Shown piece by piece: positions 34,301 through 49,300 of a stretch of DNA of 64,000 nt. Location of the stretch: NCBI GenBank assembly GCA_033063855.1, contig CP093831.1:19840001-19904000 (forward strand), read 5' to 3'. Each line of letters starts with the position of its first letter. The stretch's first letter is position 1. The position numbers were made by a program, and so were the translations under genes. The DNA is from Smittia aterrima (taxonomy: Eukaryota; Arthropoda; Insecta; Diptera; Chironomidae). The notes under the pieces were generated by a model. That model was given only the letters and a program-made list of their open reading frames with translations, was not told the DNA's origin and searched no databases.

Positions 34301-37300
34301 TGCTTGACGCGCAATAAATGAAAATCAAAAGTGACGAGTAATTAATTGGATTCTTGATGCGGCAGACGCGATGGGAAAATTTTACGACGTCGATGGGACT
34401 AAAACAACAAACAAGCAGCAAGCAAACACGAGAAATGGGATGTTTTGAGATTGAGCGGTGGGGACTTTGGATTTTGTCTTGAATTTGACATTCATTATCA
34501 TGCTTGGTCTTGAATTTGAGGATTTTATAAATTTTCATGTTACGTAATTAAAATTGTTGATGTCGCGACTTCGATCCAGAAAATTTTCATAATTAATTTC
34601 GATCAGGGCACACAACAAAAAGCGTTTAAGGCGCGACATGTTATTCATTAAAAATGCGATGTCAAAACAAAAACCAAAACGAACAACAGCAAAACTCATC
34701 CAAAAATGTCTCTTTGACTTCGACTCACTATTTTTCACATCTCTGAGGTCGTGTTGCTTGTTAAATTTTTCATGGCGTTATTGATTGTTTCCTGCGCTTG
34801 TTGCAGTTTCTTGTTCTCTTTTTGCCATTTGTCGGCCAACATTCAAAGCTGTCATCAACATAAAAGCTGATTGAACATCAAATACTCGAGTAAGTCGTGA
34901 AAATTTCTTTCTTTCGATCAAGCCAAATGTGTTTTGTCCCCGACGCAGAAGCTCTCATCATTTCGTTCTCCTAAGCTTACTATTCATCAGTCGCTAACAG
35001 GAAGCACCATTAAAATCGTGTTAGTGGAACACATGCTTCCTCCTAATTTGTTATTGTTACTCGTCTCTATTTCTATTCAGTTGCGAGCTCTCACGGCTCA
35101 TCGCAAAAAAATCATTTATGGAATGTTCATCGGTCGTTCCATCACGCTGTTCCACGTGCTTCACGCTCACAGTCACAAATTAAAAATCCTTTGTTTCATC
35201 GACAATCTGATTTCCTTTCGACGCTTTCTTCAAAAACAAATTCCAACGTTCACAAAAATAAAATCACGAGACACTTTCGTCTTCGTTTATAAGTTCGTTG
35301 AGCTCAAAAGCTCTTCAAATGCATCGTCGATGTTGCTTTCGTCTAAGAGATCGACATTTGCCATCGACGGAAGTGTTCTGCTTCGAGCCAAAGAGTACAA
35401 AGGAGCTTGGTGTGCGACCTTTTGCACTGGCTTCGAGTACAATGAAATTTTTCTAGCAATTGTTGACGGTTGTGCTGGTGAGTTGAAAGTCACAGGACGA
35501 ACGTAGGACGTTGCTGATTTCATTGACAAGCTTTCTGCTCTTTTAGGACCGAAATAGGATTGAACAGTTTTCTGTTTAGCAGCGACCATACTCTGAGATG
35601 CACCATACATGGCTTGAGGTGGAACAGCTGGATCAGTTGGTCTCGGAATCGCCAGCATATGTGATGATCTCGCTCTCTGCAAGCCTTGGTTGTGATGAGG
35701 AGTACTTTGCACGTTAGGAGCAATTTTATTGTAAAGCACGTGATGTGGCGGATCAACGGATGGCGATTTCACTTGAATTTTCGGTGGAGATGAGTATGTG
35801 ATGCTATAGGAAGTTTCAGGCACTGCAGGAATCGGAATCTTCAAAGGAGGAAGCTTTGATGAATCGATTGATGAGTTGGACGAGTCTTTCGACAGATGTA
35901 CTTCACTATTTGATGATATTTTGAAAGGTGAACTAACTTTAAAGTCCAAAGAAGAATTCGACGAATCATGTGACAACCGTTTGACGTCAACTTGTCGTTT
36001 TTCCGGTGTCGGACTTTTCTGTGAAAGTTTCTTTAGTGAATCAGAGAGATTCTTTATCATTGAGTTCTCTTTTTCCTGTCCATTCAAGGATGTCAGTTCG
36101 GAACACTGAGTATAAGCCATTTGAGCGACTGGACCTTTCATAACTTTGCTGACAGCTACATTACATTCAACTCCAATATCTGCAATCTCATTCTCGATAT
36201 CATCACACATTGAACCAATTGAATGATCTTTTGAAAACTGAGATGAGTTTGGTGTTGGGATGTCATAAAGCTCCATCGGCTTCGGTTTGTCATTGGGACT
36301 GAAAACGGTTCGAGTTGCTGTTAATACCAGTGGCTCAAGTTCTGGATTTGTTAGCGATTCCTGACGATCGTATGTTGGTCTCTTTGACGTTTGCTCAGGA
36401 AGAGCATAAGTTGAGACCGAAATTGGTTGAGTAAAGTCTGTGATTGTGAAAGTCGCTTCTTTTGGAACTGCATTGACATTGCTAACCGACTGGCCTTGCT
36501 TTGAATAGAGAGACGAGTCAAATGTAGCGTAAGAGGCATTCGGGGGCAAAGATGATCGTTTTTCGAATGTTCCATTGTATAAGGGATTAGTGCGATATTT
36601 CACGGGAGGATCAACTGGTGGTAAGTTATGAAGATTAACTGCCATGTTAACTGTTGGAACATTCTCAAACTTAGAAGCTGCGAGACTTAAAACTCTCTCT
36701 GACTTTTGTTTTCCAGCCCATGCAACTGGTTGCTTAGCTTCCGGTTTTTCAGAATATTTAGTTATTTTAACCATAGTTGAATCACCAATGGAACGGGTCG
36801 GAGAGCTGAGAATTATTTTCCTCGGTTGTGGCACTTGATTGTTTGAGTGCCCATTGTAACTTGTTTCTGCCATCTGCTTGACAATTCCATTCGAAACTTG
36901 TGGCAATGGCTTCTTTATGATTTCTTCGGTCGTATGAATTGGCTTGAAAGAATTCGACAATTTTCTTGAGATTGGAGGCTTGAACGCTGACATTGGAGCA
37001 TGCGAGAAATTGTTAACATTTGACGGTTTCAAGATTGGAAGTTTGTTAGGCTCTGAGAAAACTCTTGGTGGCTCTGGAGCGGCTTTAATTTCCTTTGGAA
37101 CGAATTTTTCGATCATCGGCTTCTTCTTTAACACAATTTGTTCATCCGTCTTAAAGATTTTCTCTGTCAAGTTGCTCTTCCATGGGAACTTCTCAGACAC
37201 GAGAGGAAGTTCTTTCATGAATGGCTGAACAGGTGGCAACGGAGAAACCTTTGCACTTGGCTTTTCTTTCTCGATTCCTTTCCAAAAAGTTGCCGCTTGA

Positions 37301-40300
37301 TTTGAAGCTTTTGCTGGGGGCTTTGACGGCATTTGTGGTTCATCGCCTTCAAATCTGTTCTTCAAATGTCCAAACTTGTTTGTCCAATTGTGAGTTTTCG
37401 TTGAATTTTTATCGCATGGATTAACATAAGAAGGAGTTACACTCGAGTTTTGTTTTTGAATAAACGCGAGGAACTTCTTATCATTCTCGGTCTTTGGAGT
37501 GAACTGGGGAGGAAGATTCGAGGGACTGCCACCAGTGATTGTTGTTCTAAGACCGGCATTCGACGGACGACTCTGATAAACACTTCTTCTTGACTCGCTA
37601 TCCGAGCAATCTTTGTCACTTAAATCAAACGTGTTGACGAAACTGTAAGATTTCGGGAGATCGACTGTATTTGCTCGCTTCATTTTCATTTTCTTGCTGA
37701 CGTATTTCGGTTGACGAGTTCCTGGGGTGCTCGTTTCATCTCCCGAACTGTAGTTCAACGACCGCTCCACGGGTTGTTGATTGCGCAAATAATTTTCCTT
37801 TGCCTTGAACTTCGACGCTGTGTTATTATTATAGAACTTAGTGTTGACCATTTCATCATCGTCATCACTAGATGACGACTCGTCTGTCGGCGCTTCATCT
37901 TTATGATTGTTTACTGGGAATTTATTGTTAGATCCGCTCGAATTGCGTTGGATCGTGAACTTTTTGAAAATTGTAGGTTTGTCCTCAATCTTTGGACTTG
38001 TTTCTTGATTATTCTTCAATATTGAGATTGGCTGATCGAGACTTATCGATTGCTTAAAAAGAACTTTGCTCTTGAAGTTTCTGTTGGGTATTTCAATTTG
38101 TTTGATTGTGTCTTTAGGGACGAATTGACTTGGACGAAGAAGCGTAACTGGCTCAGATATTTGTCGTGAGAAAGGCACGAAAGGCTTAATGACAGTTGTC
38201 GGAGCTTTCGGTTTATGGACAAGATTTTCGAGATTTTGATTTGAGTTCTGAATTCCAATGAACTCCAACTCTTCAATGATTCTTCTTGCATCAGCAAGTT
38301 CCTCTCGAGTTACTCCGACAGTATGTCGATTGGTACGATTTCTTCTCTTAGCAAAACGATTGATACCGGCTGAGCCACGACGCTCAGAGTTTCCTTCTTG
38401 TGGTGATTCCGATACTGGTGCAACTGGCGATTCTGTCTCAATATTTTCGGGAATCTTCTCAGGTGACACTAAACCTTGTTGCAGTCGATTGACTAAAGAA
38501 AGCAAAGCAGTTTTCTTAGACTCTTCAAGCTCAATCTCTCCTTGATTTATTGAGTTTTGCAAACGTGCAAGTGCTGTTGTGACTTCCAATAACAATCCAG
38601 CAGCTAATGCATCATTCTTGCCTTTGTTTTGTGGACTCTGCCCTTCGATATCATTTGATTCATTATTCACTTCCATTCCACTGAGATTTGATTGTAAGCC
38701 AGCTGCTAACAATCGCAAATCTTCACCACTTTCGGTACCTGAATCCTCAATTGGTAAACAATCGTTTCCTAATTGATCAGTCGCATTTAGTTCGTTATTC
38801 ATTTTAGAGCTAGTGGCACCCGTTTGGGCGATAGTTTTACTTAAGTTTAAGCTGAGTAATTGGCGCGCCGATAAGTTCTGGTATTTTGGATTTTGTAGGA
38901 TGCCTTGGATAAGCGGAAGCAGTAGAGACTCACCCTCTTCTTTCTTTTCCACGACTGCGACGCTTTCAGCGTCTAATTCAGGCGCCAACTGCTTGACGCT
39001 ACCGTCACCAACTTAAGTTTATATAAAAAGTTCAGAAAAAAAGAAGAAAAAGAGAAGAAAATCGTTTGTGAAAAAGAATTAGATTGAGAGAGACGCGACA
39101 CAACGACATCGATTATGAGTCAACATTGAAGATTTCTTTTCATTTACAGAATGAGACTAAAACTTAATGCGATCTAAAATTAAGAATTGAGTTAATCGGA
39201 GTGATCAAAATGACGAGTTACCTTCTTTATCGGCCATGACTTGTCGTAAACGTGCTCGGATCTTTCGGCGATCGTCGTAGTTGGTTGTTGAATCCAACTG
39301 ATGAAGATCACAGCATCAACATGAACACGAACATTTAAGTAAAATGATCATGAAAACAGAGAATTTTTTTTTGATGAAATGAACATTAATCATGTCTCAT
39401 TGATCTACTCACAAGTTTCTTCAATAAATCAACGTCCCAAATGTCGTTGATGTCGTAGGCCTTGCCTGTAGAATACGATGTGACTGTCTTTGTTACTTTT
39501 GATGAGGGAGATGCCTAAAAATAAAAGTTTTTTGGAATTAAAAACAGATTTTAAAAAATCGGTAAGTGTCAAGTTTTATTGCTTAAAAGTTCAAACAAAC
39601 TTCATTGAAATTCCTCGTGAAAAACAGAAATGCTCCCAATCGAACAAGAAACTTCCACACAGCTCTCAAAACCTTCCGATACATTTGATTTCAATAAGTG
39701 AACTGACGGTTTCAAGTGCATCGTCAACAGACAGGAGTTTAAAAATAAATCGAGTCACATCCTAAAGATCTTTTAATTTTTTTTCTCACGATTAATTTTA
39801 GCAGCACACATTTCGTGAATCGTAAATTTTTCGTTCATTAAACGGATCTAGTGTGCGCATTTTCTACCGCTAGTTCAAGTCGATGTCAATAGTCGTTCTC
39901 GCCGGTATGCACTTTTAAATATTTAGACAAAGATAAAAAAAAACAGAGAAGAGATAGATTCCACGATTGCCAAAAGAAGCTAAGACAGATCGAGACGACA
40001 AACGAACCGTAAAGTCGGTGGGAAATCCCTCGCAAATTCCTTTGCCCATGCCAATTTCAAATTCCACCCACGCAAGCTTCTTTTGTCTACGAGCAGTCAA
40101 TTAAAAATTCTTTTCGCCCATTGGGACGATTGGGTATTCTCAGTTGGCATTTTCGCATGCAAGAAGATCAAACTCGACACAGCGTCGCCGCGGAAATCGT
40201 TTGCTCATTCGATTCTCGCCTCCTTTTTTGGCCAAGAAAATGTTTTCACACAAAATTTCTCGGAAAATATTAAGCGAAGACGATTTACAGGTGTAATGCC

Positions 40301-43300
40301 AACTGCTTTGTCCGAGAGAAAGAAATATCAACGTGATCGTTTAGCGACTGACAGAAAGCGAATCCTAAAAATAAAATATTTTCGCTTTATTAAAGATTTT
40401 TTTGTGCGTCGAAGTTTTTACGAAAATCTCAAGCGAGTCGAGTTCAAATTTAATATTGATGTTTTTATTTGTTGCGCATCATCCATCAAACATTTATTCT
40501 GTTGTGTTGATTTTTAGCTGCTCCAGAAAATATTATCATGGCTCGTAAATTTATTGAAGTCGAGAACAGATCAAGAAAATGAGGTTTTTTGCCTCGATTT
40601 GCACAATTTGTATCAAAAATATTTCGTCAAGGCGCCAGATGTTCCGGTCAGAGATTTTTTCCGAAGAAAATCTTCTCAAGTGTCTTTATGAAGATTCAAA
40701 ATTTGTTTGAAAATATCCGAGCCATGCTGGTTTAGGTGAGTTTCACGATTTTCACCACTTTTCACGTGCTCGATGAGCTCTCAATAATAAAATCTTCTCA
40801 CGTTAAAATTGCGCAACGAACGATTTAATAAATTTTACACTTTCGCAAATATTTAAGCGGATAGACCGCAGCATATTTTTGCCTTGGCGCTCTCAATCGT
40901 TAACGTTTTATTGCGCAAACTAACCAAAAGAATTTACTGAAAAGTGTAAACTGAATGCACACGCGAAATTAGCGAACGTAATGTTAATTTTACACTTTTA
41001 TTCTGTTGTTCTGAACTTATTTTAAGATGAATGAGGTCAGTTCTGCGTCTATTTTCGATTATAGCTGAATCGAAAGAATGATAGAGAAAGTATTTCAATG
41101 TTCAGACAAGATGAACCTGAGTTACATACAAACGCATTTCGCTTTATGAATGAAAGTGAAGTTTTCGCTCATAGGTAAACTCGCATGTCCGAGTTTCATT
41201 CACAAATTCTTTTCGTGTTCGGCAGTTGCATAATTCATTTTATTTCGATCGGCGACAAGAAGAGCTCACATTTTGTAGGTGTAAAATTTGTCTTTGGTAA
41301 CGAGCAAAAATTCCTCGAATTTCTCCTCGAACAAGACATAAAATAAACACAAGAAAAATGCGTCAATGTCTTATGTGAAATGGAAAATTCTTTAAGTTAT
41401 AAATAACAACTCAATCTTAAGCAATTTCAGCGAGTGGAAAAATGTAAGAAATGCGCGATCGAATGAGAGAAATCGTCATTGTTGTAGGTTTTGATTAATC
41501 GTTGGAACTTGCATTTTCGTCTTTCTACGAGGGCGATTTTTTCATGCGACAAGTGCGTGGACTTGAAAACTTCGATGTGACGCAATAAGCGACCGTGTGA
41601 AATATTTCCAAGAAAAAGTATTTTAAATTTTCACAGTTTGTCTGGTAAGATTTTTTTTTGCTAGTCGGGCAAGTTACTATCAATCATTCTAGAGAAGGAA
41701 GCTTTCCACCTTGAAAAGTCATTCGCGGCCAAATTACTTTTTCTTAGAAAAGGTTTCCTGCTTTATCATTTCGATGTTTTGATAGCTGAATCATCAATGA
41801 TTAAGCTTAATGGCTTCTCCGGTCGCTGATTCACGATCAAAGTGTTTCGAACATCTGCTTATTAGAAGCTTTCTGCGATCTCAATTTTAATTATTTGTTT
41901 ACATTTGAAGCATCAACTGAAAGTAGTGAGAAACGCATCATAATTTTATTAGTTTCCAGTGCGAGAAGCCGCTGTTCGTCTTTCTTGTTAACGCCGATGC
42001 AAATAAACCGCGAAGAAGTATTTTAACGTTGTGTTCTTCCTAACGCCTCATAAAGCAACTGTTTCGAGCATCAACTTATTTCATTTACGTCCAACGCTCG
42101 CCAGAAATAGAAGTCGATTTTTCACTCCAGTGGAGATTAAAACGCAACATTTTATGTCTTGTAGAAGTATCGAAAGGAAAATAGAAAAGTTTATAAATAC
42201 AAACGCCACGAAAACGTTTCACTTCATAAGATCGTTAATGGAGGAAAATTAATTTAATTCATTTCAATTAACGATTAATGAAGGATTACAGTGCCTCCAC
42301 GAATGGCAAGTGCCCTCGACGCTCAACAGTTCAGAAAACCTTCAAAATTGATATTTATTTCCATTTCGTATTTCCCAAAATAATTAAAAGAAAATCTATT
42401 TTTATGTAGCGAAGAGAAAAAGAAAGAGAAACCCGTGGAAATTCTCCGCTGTTGAGTATTGCGAATGTGATCGCTTTTAACAAGGGGAAGGGAAAGGGTC
42501 TGAAGATCAGAAAGAATCAAGATATCTGGAGATTTTTTGGATGAAAGAAATTATCAACTTCTATAATTTAAAATATTGAGAAATTGCGATTATCAGAAAT
42601 CGGAGGAATTTGAATTCGAACTGATCATCTCATTTTCTCTAAAAAATTTCTTTCACTGAAAAGAATTTACAAATTTCAAATGCCACTAATGACAATCTTA
42701 TCATCTTTCGACTCTTCTTCGACGCCTTCATCTCAAATACTCTCTCTTAAGTTACTATCCCCATTTCCCTGGTGAGCAAACGTCGCGTTGATGTGTGGCA
42801 TTGGGCAGATTGGAAAAACCTTTAAGCTGTCGAGAAAAGCTGCGGGAAAATTCGTTGAGCTTGTCACTTAATTACAAGCAGGAAGTTTGATTGAAATTTC
42901 ATTAAAACAAAGAGAATGAGCTTCCTCAAACCGAACTGTGTGACGCACGAGGTGATTGCGCCTCCAATTATCAAGATCATAAGAAACTTTTCATTTTATC
43001 TCGTCTTGATAATGGTTTTTAAAATCTCACGAATATTTCATGAAATATTTATATTGATCGGCTGCCAATTTACTTTTATTTTTCACACGAGACTCGAGTC
43101 TGATTTTCCCCGCACAAAGATTAATTCTCGTTGATACAAATTTTGTTCGGGCGCTTTAAAGAAATCGCACCAAATTTGGTCATTCATCTTTGTCGTCACG
43201 ATTTTTTACCGCGCGCTATTAATTATTTTCACTGAATTGCGCGGTTCGCTCATTCACGAACAAGATAATGCACAATTCATCCATCATCGCCGCTTTGGCA

Positions 43301-46300
43301 TGATTCGAATGCACTATTTTCACTCCGCTCTATTTTCGTTTCTTTCAGGTGCGCTCCAATTAACTCGCAAAGTCTTCATTTTGTTCTCTAAATGATGTTT
43401 ACCTCAAGATTTCCTGATGCGAATAATTTCTTATCGACAACTTTATCGCCTTAAAAGGTTAGCTTTGAATTTCCAAAAAGCTCTAAAGATTTTCTGGATG
43501 TGTTGAGTTAAACTTGAAAATATTTTCTTCTTTCCTTCAAGTTTTATTTTTGAATTTTCACGCTTCAATGTGATTTGAATGTAAGTTCAACCGATACTGA
43601 CTTAATGTCCAAAAAAAGTAGGAAAACTCGCGAAAAATATTTTTCTCTTCTCGTGGATCACAATAAGCAGCTGAGAAATACTCTGCTCTTGAATCGCAGC
43701 GAGTGAAAAACAATTTTCAGTTTAATTCGAAACAACTTCACCGAGTTTCGTTGTGAGACTGAAGATGAACAGCGCGCGCGGTCGTAACTCAACGGAAAAT
43801 ATTTTTTCGCGAGAGAATTTCGCGCTTCGGCGGAAAACTCAAAGAAAATTTATATTTTCTCTCGATCGTTGTCAGCTTTGCGTGGAAAGTTTTGTTTGCT
43901 CACGCAAGTGCAAACATCTGATCACGCAGATGTCCGTAAACGTGAGAAGAGATCATAAAGGAAAACCCTTCCGCGTTTGTTTGTTTATCTTACTTGACAA
44001 TGTGGATAATTAAGAAATTATTTGTTACTCACTCGTTGATTCTTCGAAGTCGAGCTTCCCGTCGATAAAAATTCCTTAGACAGTCCCGAGTTATTTTCAA
44101 TGCCCGTCATCAGAGCTGTTGCGCCAAGAAACTTGTTGAGAAGAGCACGAGCTTCAACGTCTTCCTTGCTGTCACCTTCTTCTTGAACTGAAAATATTTC
44201 AATTTTACCTAATTATCTTTTAATAAATTAAAGAGAAACTCACCATGATCAGCGTTTCGCATATAACTTAAAACTTCTTGAACGTTTGAAGCTTTTTTCT
44301 CGCTGTTAAGAAATGATTTGCTCTCTTTAGTTGATGACGATTTGTATTGTTTCGAGACGCTATACGACTCTGACTCGCTTTCTGAATCATGATAATTTAC
44401 TGATGATCGCTTTGTGTCCGTTCTTGATGAGTTTTCTGTGACCTTTGATGATGAATCTTTTCTTACGAATTTATCCTTGAGTTCTTTGACAGATCCTCGT
44501 CGAATAATTCTGGATGAAGGGGTCGTTGTAGTTTTAATATTCGACTTTGAGTCATCTTGAAGTTTCTCGATCTTTGTTACGCTGTAAACGCCACCGCGTG
44601 AACTTTTCCTTTCACTCGTGCTCGTTTTATAATCCGAATCGATTTCATGTGTAAAATCTGATGGATCGGTTGAATATTTCGTCGTTTTGCGTTCTACTGT
44701 GGCCGGTTTTCCATTTTCAGAATAAGAAACTTCACTTACGACAGTTCCAGTTGCTAAATGGAATGAAATGTTAAACAGTTATCTCAAATCTTTAAACTGA
44801 AACTTACTTTTGCTTGAGGTTGTTGTTGATGTTGTCGGAACCTTTTTCTTAAGCGCCTTCAATCCAAAGAGCGGCAAGCCATTTGAATCAGTCGGACCAA
44901 CGCCGTAGGACGATGTAACACAATCTGTTGTGTCAATCTTCGAGTCTCGCGACTTTTGTGTATTACTGGTTGCAGAGTTTTTCTTTACGATCTTCACTAC
45001 GTTCTCTGATGTTTTCACTTTGCTGTTTTTATTCAAATTCTCGATGATGTTGCGAGGTGATGATGTAGGAGCTTTCTCATTTGTAACTCTTGTAGTTCTA
45101 GTTTGAGTCACTTCACGAGGTTTATCACTCGATTGTCTGGTCGTGGTTGTAGTAGTCGTCGTGACAACTTTTTGAACACGTGAATCGTCTTTCGAAAGCT
45201 TTTCTGGTTTTTCGACAATTGTTTTTCTGATTGTCACCAGTTCGCGAGGTTTTCTTGATGGGGAAGAGCTGCTAGTGGTGCTTGTAGTTGTTCTTGTTGT
45301 CCTTGCTTCAAGAGTTGTCTTCTCGTCACTGATTTTCTTCTTTACTAAACGGATTTGAGCTCTTATTCTTCTTCTTTGCTCATAACCAACAACGACTTCT
45401 AACAACTTTTCAAGCTCCGCTAAATCAAAGATCTCTTCAATGCAGATTGTTTCAACGTTTGTGCTTGATCGTCGACGCGATTGTCGCGAATCGGTTCGTT
45501 TAAGCTCAACGCCAAATTTAATTGGTGATCGTGGAGATTCAAAAGTTTCTTCGTTAGTTGATTCCGAAATATTTCTGTGGAACTTTGACGGTGATTTTGA
45601 TCCAGAGTCTCGTCTGCTTCCAGAACGAGACGTTCTGTTGAGCTCGTGTTCACGTCGTTCATTAGCAACGTGTTCAAGAGAAGAAACTGTGTGACTCATG
45701 TAATGCTTGTCACTTGAAGTTCTTCTTGTGATACTGTGATGAACTTCTTCGGATTCCGAACGATTTCTTTCGTCGACCGATGTTTGAGGTGACAATGATT
45801 TTTGATGTGACATTTCAGTTTCGAGTTTTGAAGAAGAGATTCTCTTTTCGAAGAGATCTTTCTTTGTTGAGACTTGATCACGCATGTAAACAGGAGTTGA
45901 TCTGTCTGTAGGTTCTCGTCGAGGCGAAGACGGAGAAGGAGATTTTGATTCATAATGTGGAGATTGCGATTGTTTTTCTCTAGATGGTGACCCATCCGTT
46001 GGTGACTTTCTTGTCACTGGCTCCTTGAAAACTTTTCTTTCGTTTGTTGGAGATTGTGATTGTCTTTCTCTAGATGGTGACTTCTCGGTTGGTGACTTTC
46101 TTGTCACAGGCTCCTTGAAAACTTTTCTTTCGTTTGTTGGAGATTGTGATTGTCTTTCTCTAGATGGTGACTTCTCGGTTGGTGACTTTCTTGTCACAGG
46201 CTCCTTGTAAACTTTTCTTTCAGTTGTCGTCGTTTGCTTTGCTTCCCAAACCGAAGGTCTCGAAAGAATATCATCGTGTCGTTTTGTATCACGTTCTGCT

Positions 46301-49300
46301 GTGTTTGAATCAAATGCAGCACGAGCTTTCTTAATGGCTTCTGTGCTTTTCAAAGTGATATCAGAGCATGTACTCCTAGCTGTTGTTTTGCTTTCACTAT
46401 GATCGTCACGTGTTAGCATTGATACCTTTTCCTTTGTGAGAAAAGATTCATTGACATCTTCTTCATTCTTTCTTGTCGATTTTGTTGAAGTTTTCATAAT
46501 GTTTTTCACAAGTTCTGGCGACTTCTGAGGAGCTGATGATTTTAGCTTTTCGGCAGAAGAGATAAATTTGTTCACTTTATCGGAAACACTTAAAAGACAT
46601 TCATCGTTTTCGAGATTTTCATCAACTTCATCGACTGATCTCGTCATTGAAGTATTGGTTCGCTCACGTTGCTTTCTCTCATAAGTCGAGCTTTCGTCGT
46701 TTGTTGTTGAAAACTTTGTGACTTTTCGATTAACAGTTAACATTGAATCATCTTCCGGTTCTGAAACATCTTCAAGTCTCACATTGTCGACATTGAAAGG
46801 CGATGATGTCTTCGGTTTCTTCAATTCTTCTGCGGTCTCCATAAACTTGTTGACCTTTTGCGAAACGCTCAACAGATGTGCATGATCTTCTTCGTCTCCA
46901 TCGCTCAATGGATCGATTTGAACGGAATTTCGTTTGCGATCAGCTCGCTCCAACGTTGATGAGTTGATAACAATTCTTTCATGTTCATCAATTTCATCTT
47001 CCTCGAGAATTATTGGACTCTTAGCTGTCTCCACCTCCGTGATTTCAATTCCAATAAACTGGTTGGTCTTTTCCTGGAAAATTGGAATATTCTTCACTTT
47101 TGGTTTCTGTCTTCTAACATCATCGGGTTCAGTGACCTTATCTGGATAAATAATTTCATTTCCATTAATAACTTCATCTGGTCGAACTGGTGTTGGAACA
47201 ACTTTATTCGGGGATGGTTCACGAGACGACTTTGCTTGGACGACATCAATCACCACATCGTCTAACGTGTTGGAGTTAATTGTGTTAACGTTCTTCAAAT
47301 TTATCGTTTTTGTCGTGACGCATTTTGTTGGACGTTTCGTGTCCTTTTTCGGTGAAGTTTCTCTCGGTTGCACAGTTGTGGTTCTTCTTGTCGTTGATCG
47401 GTCGATGGTCGATGACTTATCGCTTTTGAAAAGATTTTCAGTGACGGATCTCGTCGTTTTCTCTCTATCTGATGTCGAAGTTGTTTTCGGAACTGGAGCA
47501 GAATCTTTACGGCTTTGCAAAAGCTTCTTTCTTGTGGACTTGCTTGTTGATTTGTCGATGTTTCTAATCAAGTCGTGGTCAGTGTCGAAATCTGAGTCAG
47601 GCTCAGTTGATGATACATCGGTTGTTGGTCGTTTAACCAATCGAATGCTTGGAGCTACTTTAAGATTCTTATTCGTTTCGGTCACTGTCGTCTTCGTGGT
47701 GGTCTTAGATGTGACATTTTTAGTTGGCGTGATGTGAATCTTAGCCTCACTAATGTGAGTTTCTGGTCTTCTCGTCGGCTGCTCACTGTTAATCTTCTTA
47801 TTAGTCTCCGGTTTCTTCTTTTCGGGAACTGTATGTCGAGTTTCAGTAGTTTTAGAAGTTTTAGTGCCATTAATCTTCATTGTCGTTTCATATTCATTCG
47901 GTCGCTGTTCATTCGGTTTCTTCGCTGTGCTCCTTGTTGGGCTTTGATCTGGTGACGAAAACGCTTGCGTTGATCGTCTGCGACTTTCGTTCTTCTCATG
48001 AGTGATGAAATCTTCTGTTTCACAAGTCAAGGACTTTCTCTTAGTAATCGTTGAGTTTTCAATTTCTTCGATCTTAGCTTTACGCTCGCGAATTTCCGAG
48101 ACGCGATTAGCATTCGGGAGACTGGCGTAAGTTGGCTTCGCATAGCTCGGAACGTTTTCATCCTTTGTCTCGTTATCAGATGTGACTCCAATCAATTTTC
48201 TTGCACGTTCTTCAAAAGTCTCGCTTCTTTTATATTCCGGGCGTTTTTCTTCAGGTTTCTTAGAAGATCGCTTAACATCATTGATCTCACTAACAGTTGT
48301 AGTGATTTTCAAGTCGTCAGCTGTGTCAAAGTTTGAAACATCAATTTTGATTTCAAAATCAGAATCTAAATCTGTAATCAATGGACGACGAGTTGCTGGA
48401 ATATATTCCAAGTCACTGACGCTTGTCGTTGCTGACATGTTTTTAGTGTCAACAGTTTGAAGAATCTTCAAGTCATCTCTATAACTCTTTTGCTTATTGT
48501 CGAGAATGACCGTGGATGAAAACAGTTCATTCTCACGTTTTGTGGTTTTCGAGTCAGTGTGCTTATTTGGAGAAGCGTCACGAGATGTATTGTTGCTTGA
48601 TGGATATTTGTGAGGCGAAACTTCGCGTGGAGTGTTTGAGCCTGAACGAGGATAAGATTTTTCTGGATAAGTTTCACGAGGTGTCGAGCTCGGGTATGAC
48701 TTTGTTGGAGAGTTATCTCGTGGCTTTGTTGGTGATACGTCGCGTGTAGTAGTGAATGTTGATGGCTTCGTGGTCAAATTATCTCTGGGAGAAGTTTCAC
48801 GAGGTGTCGAGCTGGGGTATGACTTTGTTGGGGAGTTATCTCGTGGCTTTGTTGGTGAAACGTCGCGTGTAGTAGTGAATGTTGATGGCTTCGTAGGCAA
48901 ATTATCTCTTGGATGAAATTTTCCTGGAGAAGTTTCACGAGGTGTCGAGCTTGGATAAGATATTGTTGGAGAGTTGTCTTTTGGAGATGAGAATGTTGAT
49001 GGTTTCGTTGGGGAAATATCTCTTGGAGTTGATGGTTTGTTTGGAGACGAATCACGTGAATCTGGAAAAGCTTTTTTCGGGGAGCTTTTTTCAGGAGCTT
49101 TTTGAGGGTGTACCTTGCTTGGAGAGCTTTGCATAACTTTTTGAGGCGAAGCTGAAGGACGTTTAGCTTTCGATGTTGAGTCAAATGTTTCAACGACTTC
49201 GGTTGTTGATCTGCGAGAATCTGGTGTAACTTTCTTCGGAGATTTTTCTGGTGAAGAGCTTTTTGTTGACGAACGTCGAACTTCATTCTTATGGAGATCG

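Noticed and set aside
34934..35506. 190-codon open frame on the plus strand
   Set aside because: Partly antisense to the alternative terminal exon of the smoothelin-like gene, no recognisable domain, composition looks like a shadow.
40083..40517. 144-codon open frame on the plus strand in a large intron
   Set aside because: No domain, no splice context, Lys/Phe-rich translation typical of AT-rich non-coding DNA.
46025..47955. Several plus-strand open frames opposite the giant smoothelin exon
   Set aside because: They are reverse-complement shadows of the Ser/Thr/Lys-rich coding repeats.
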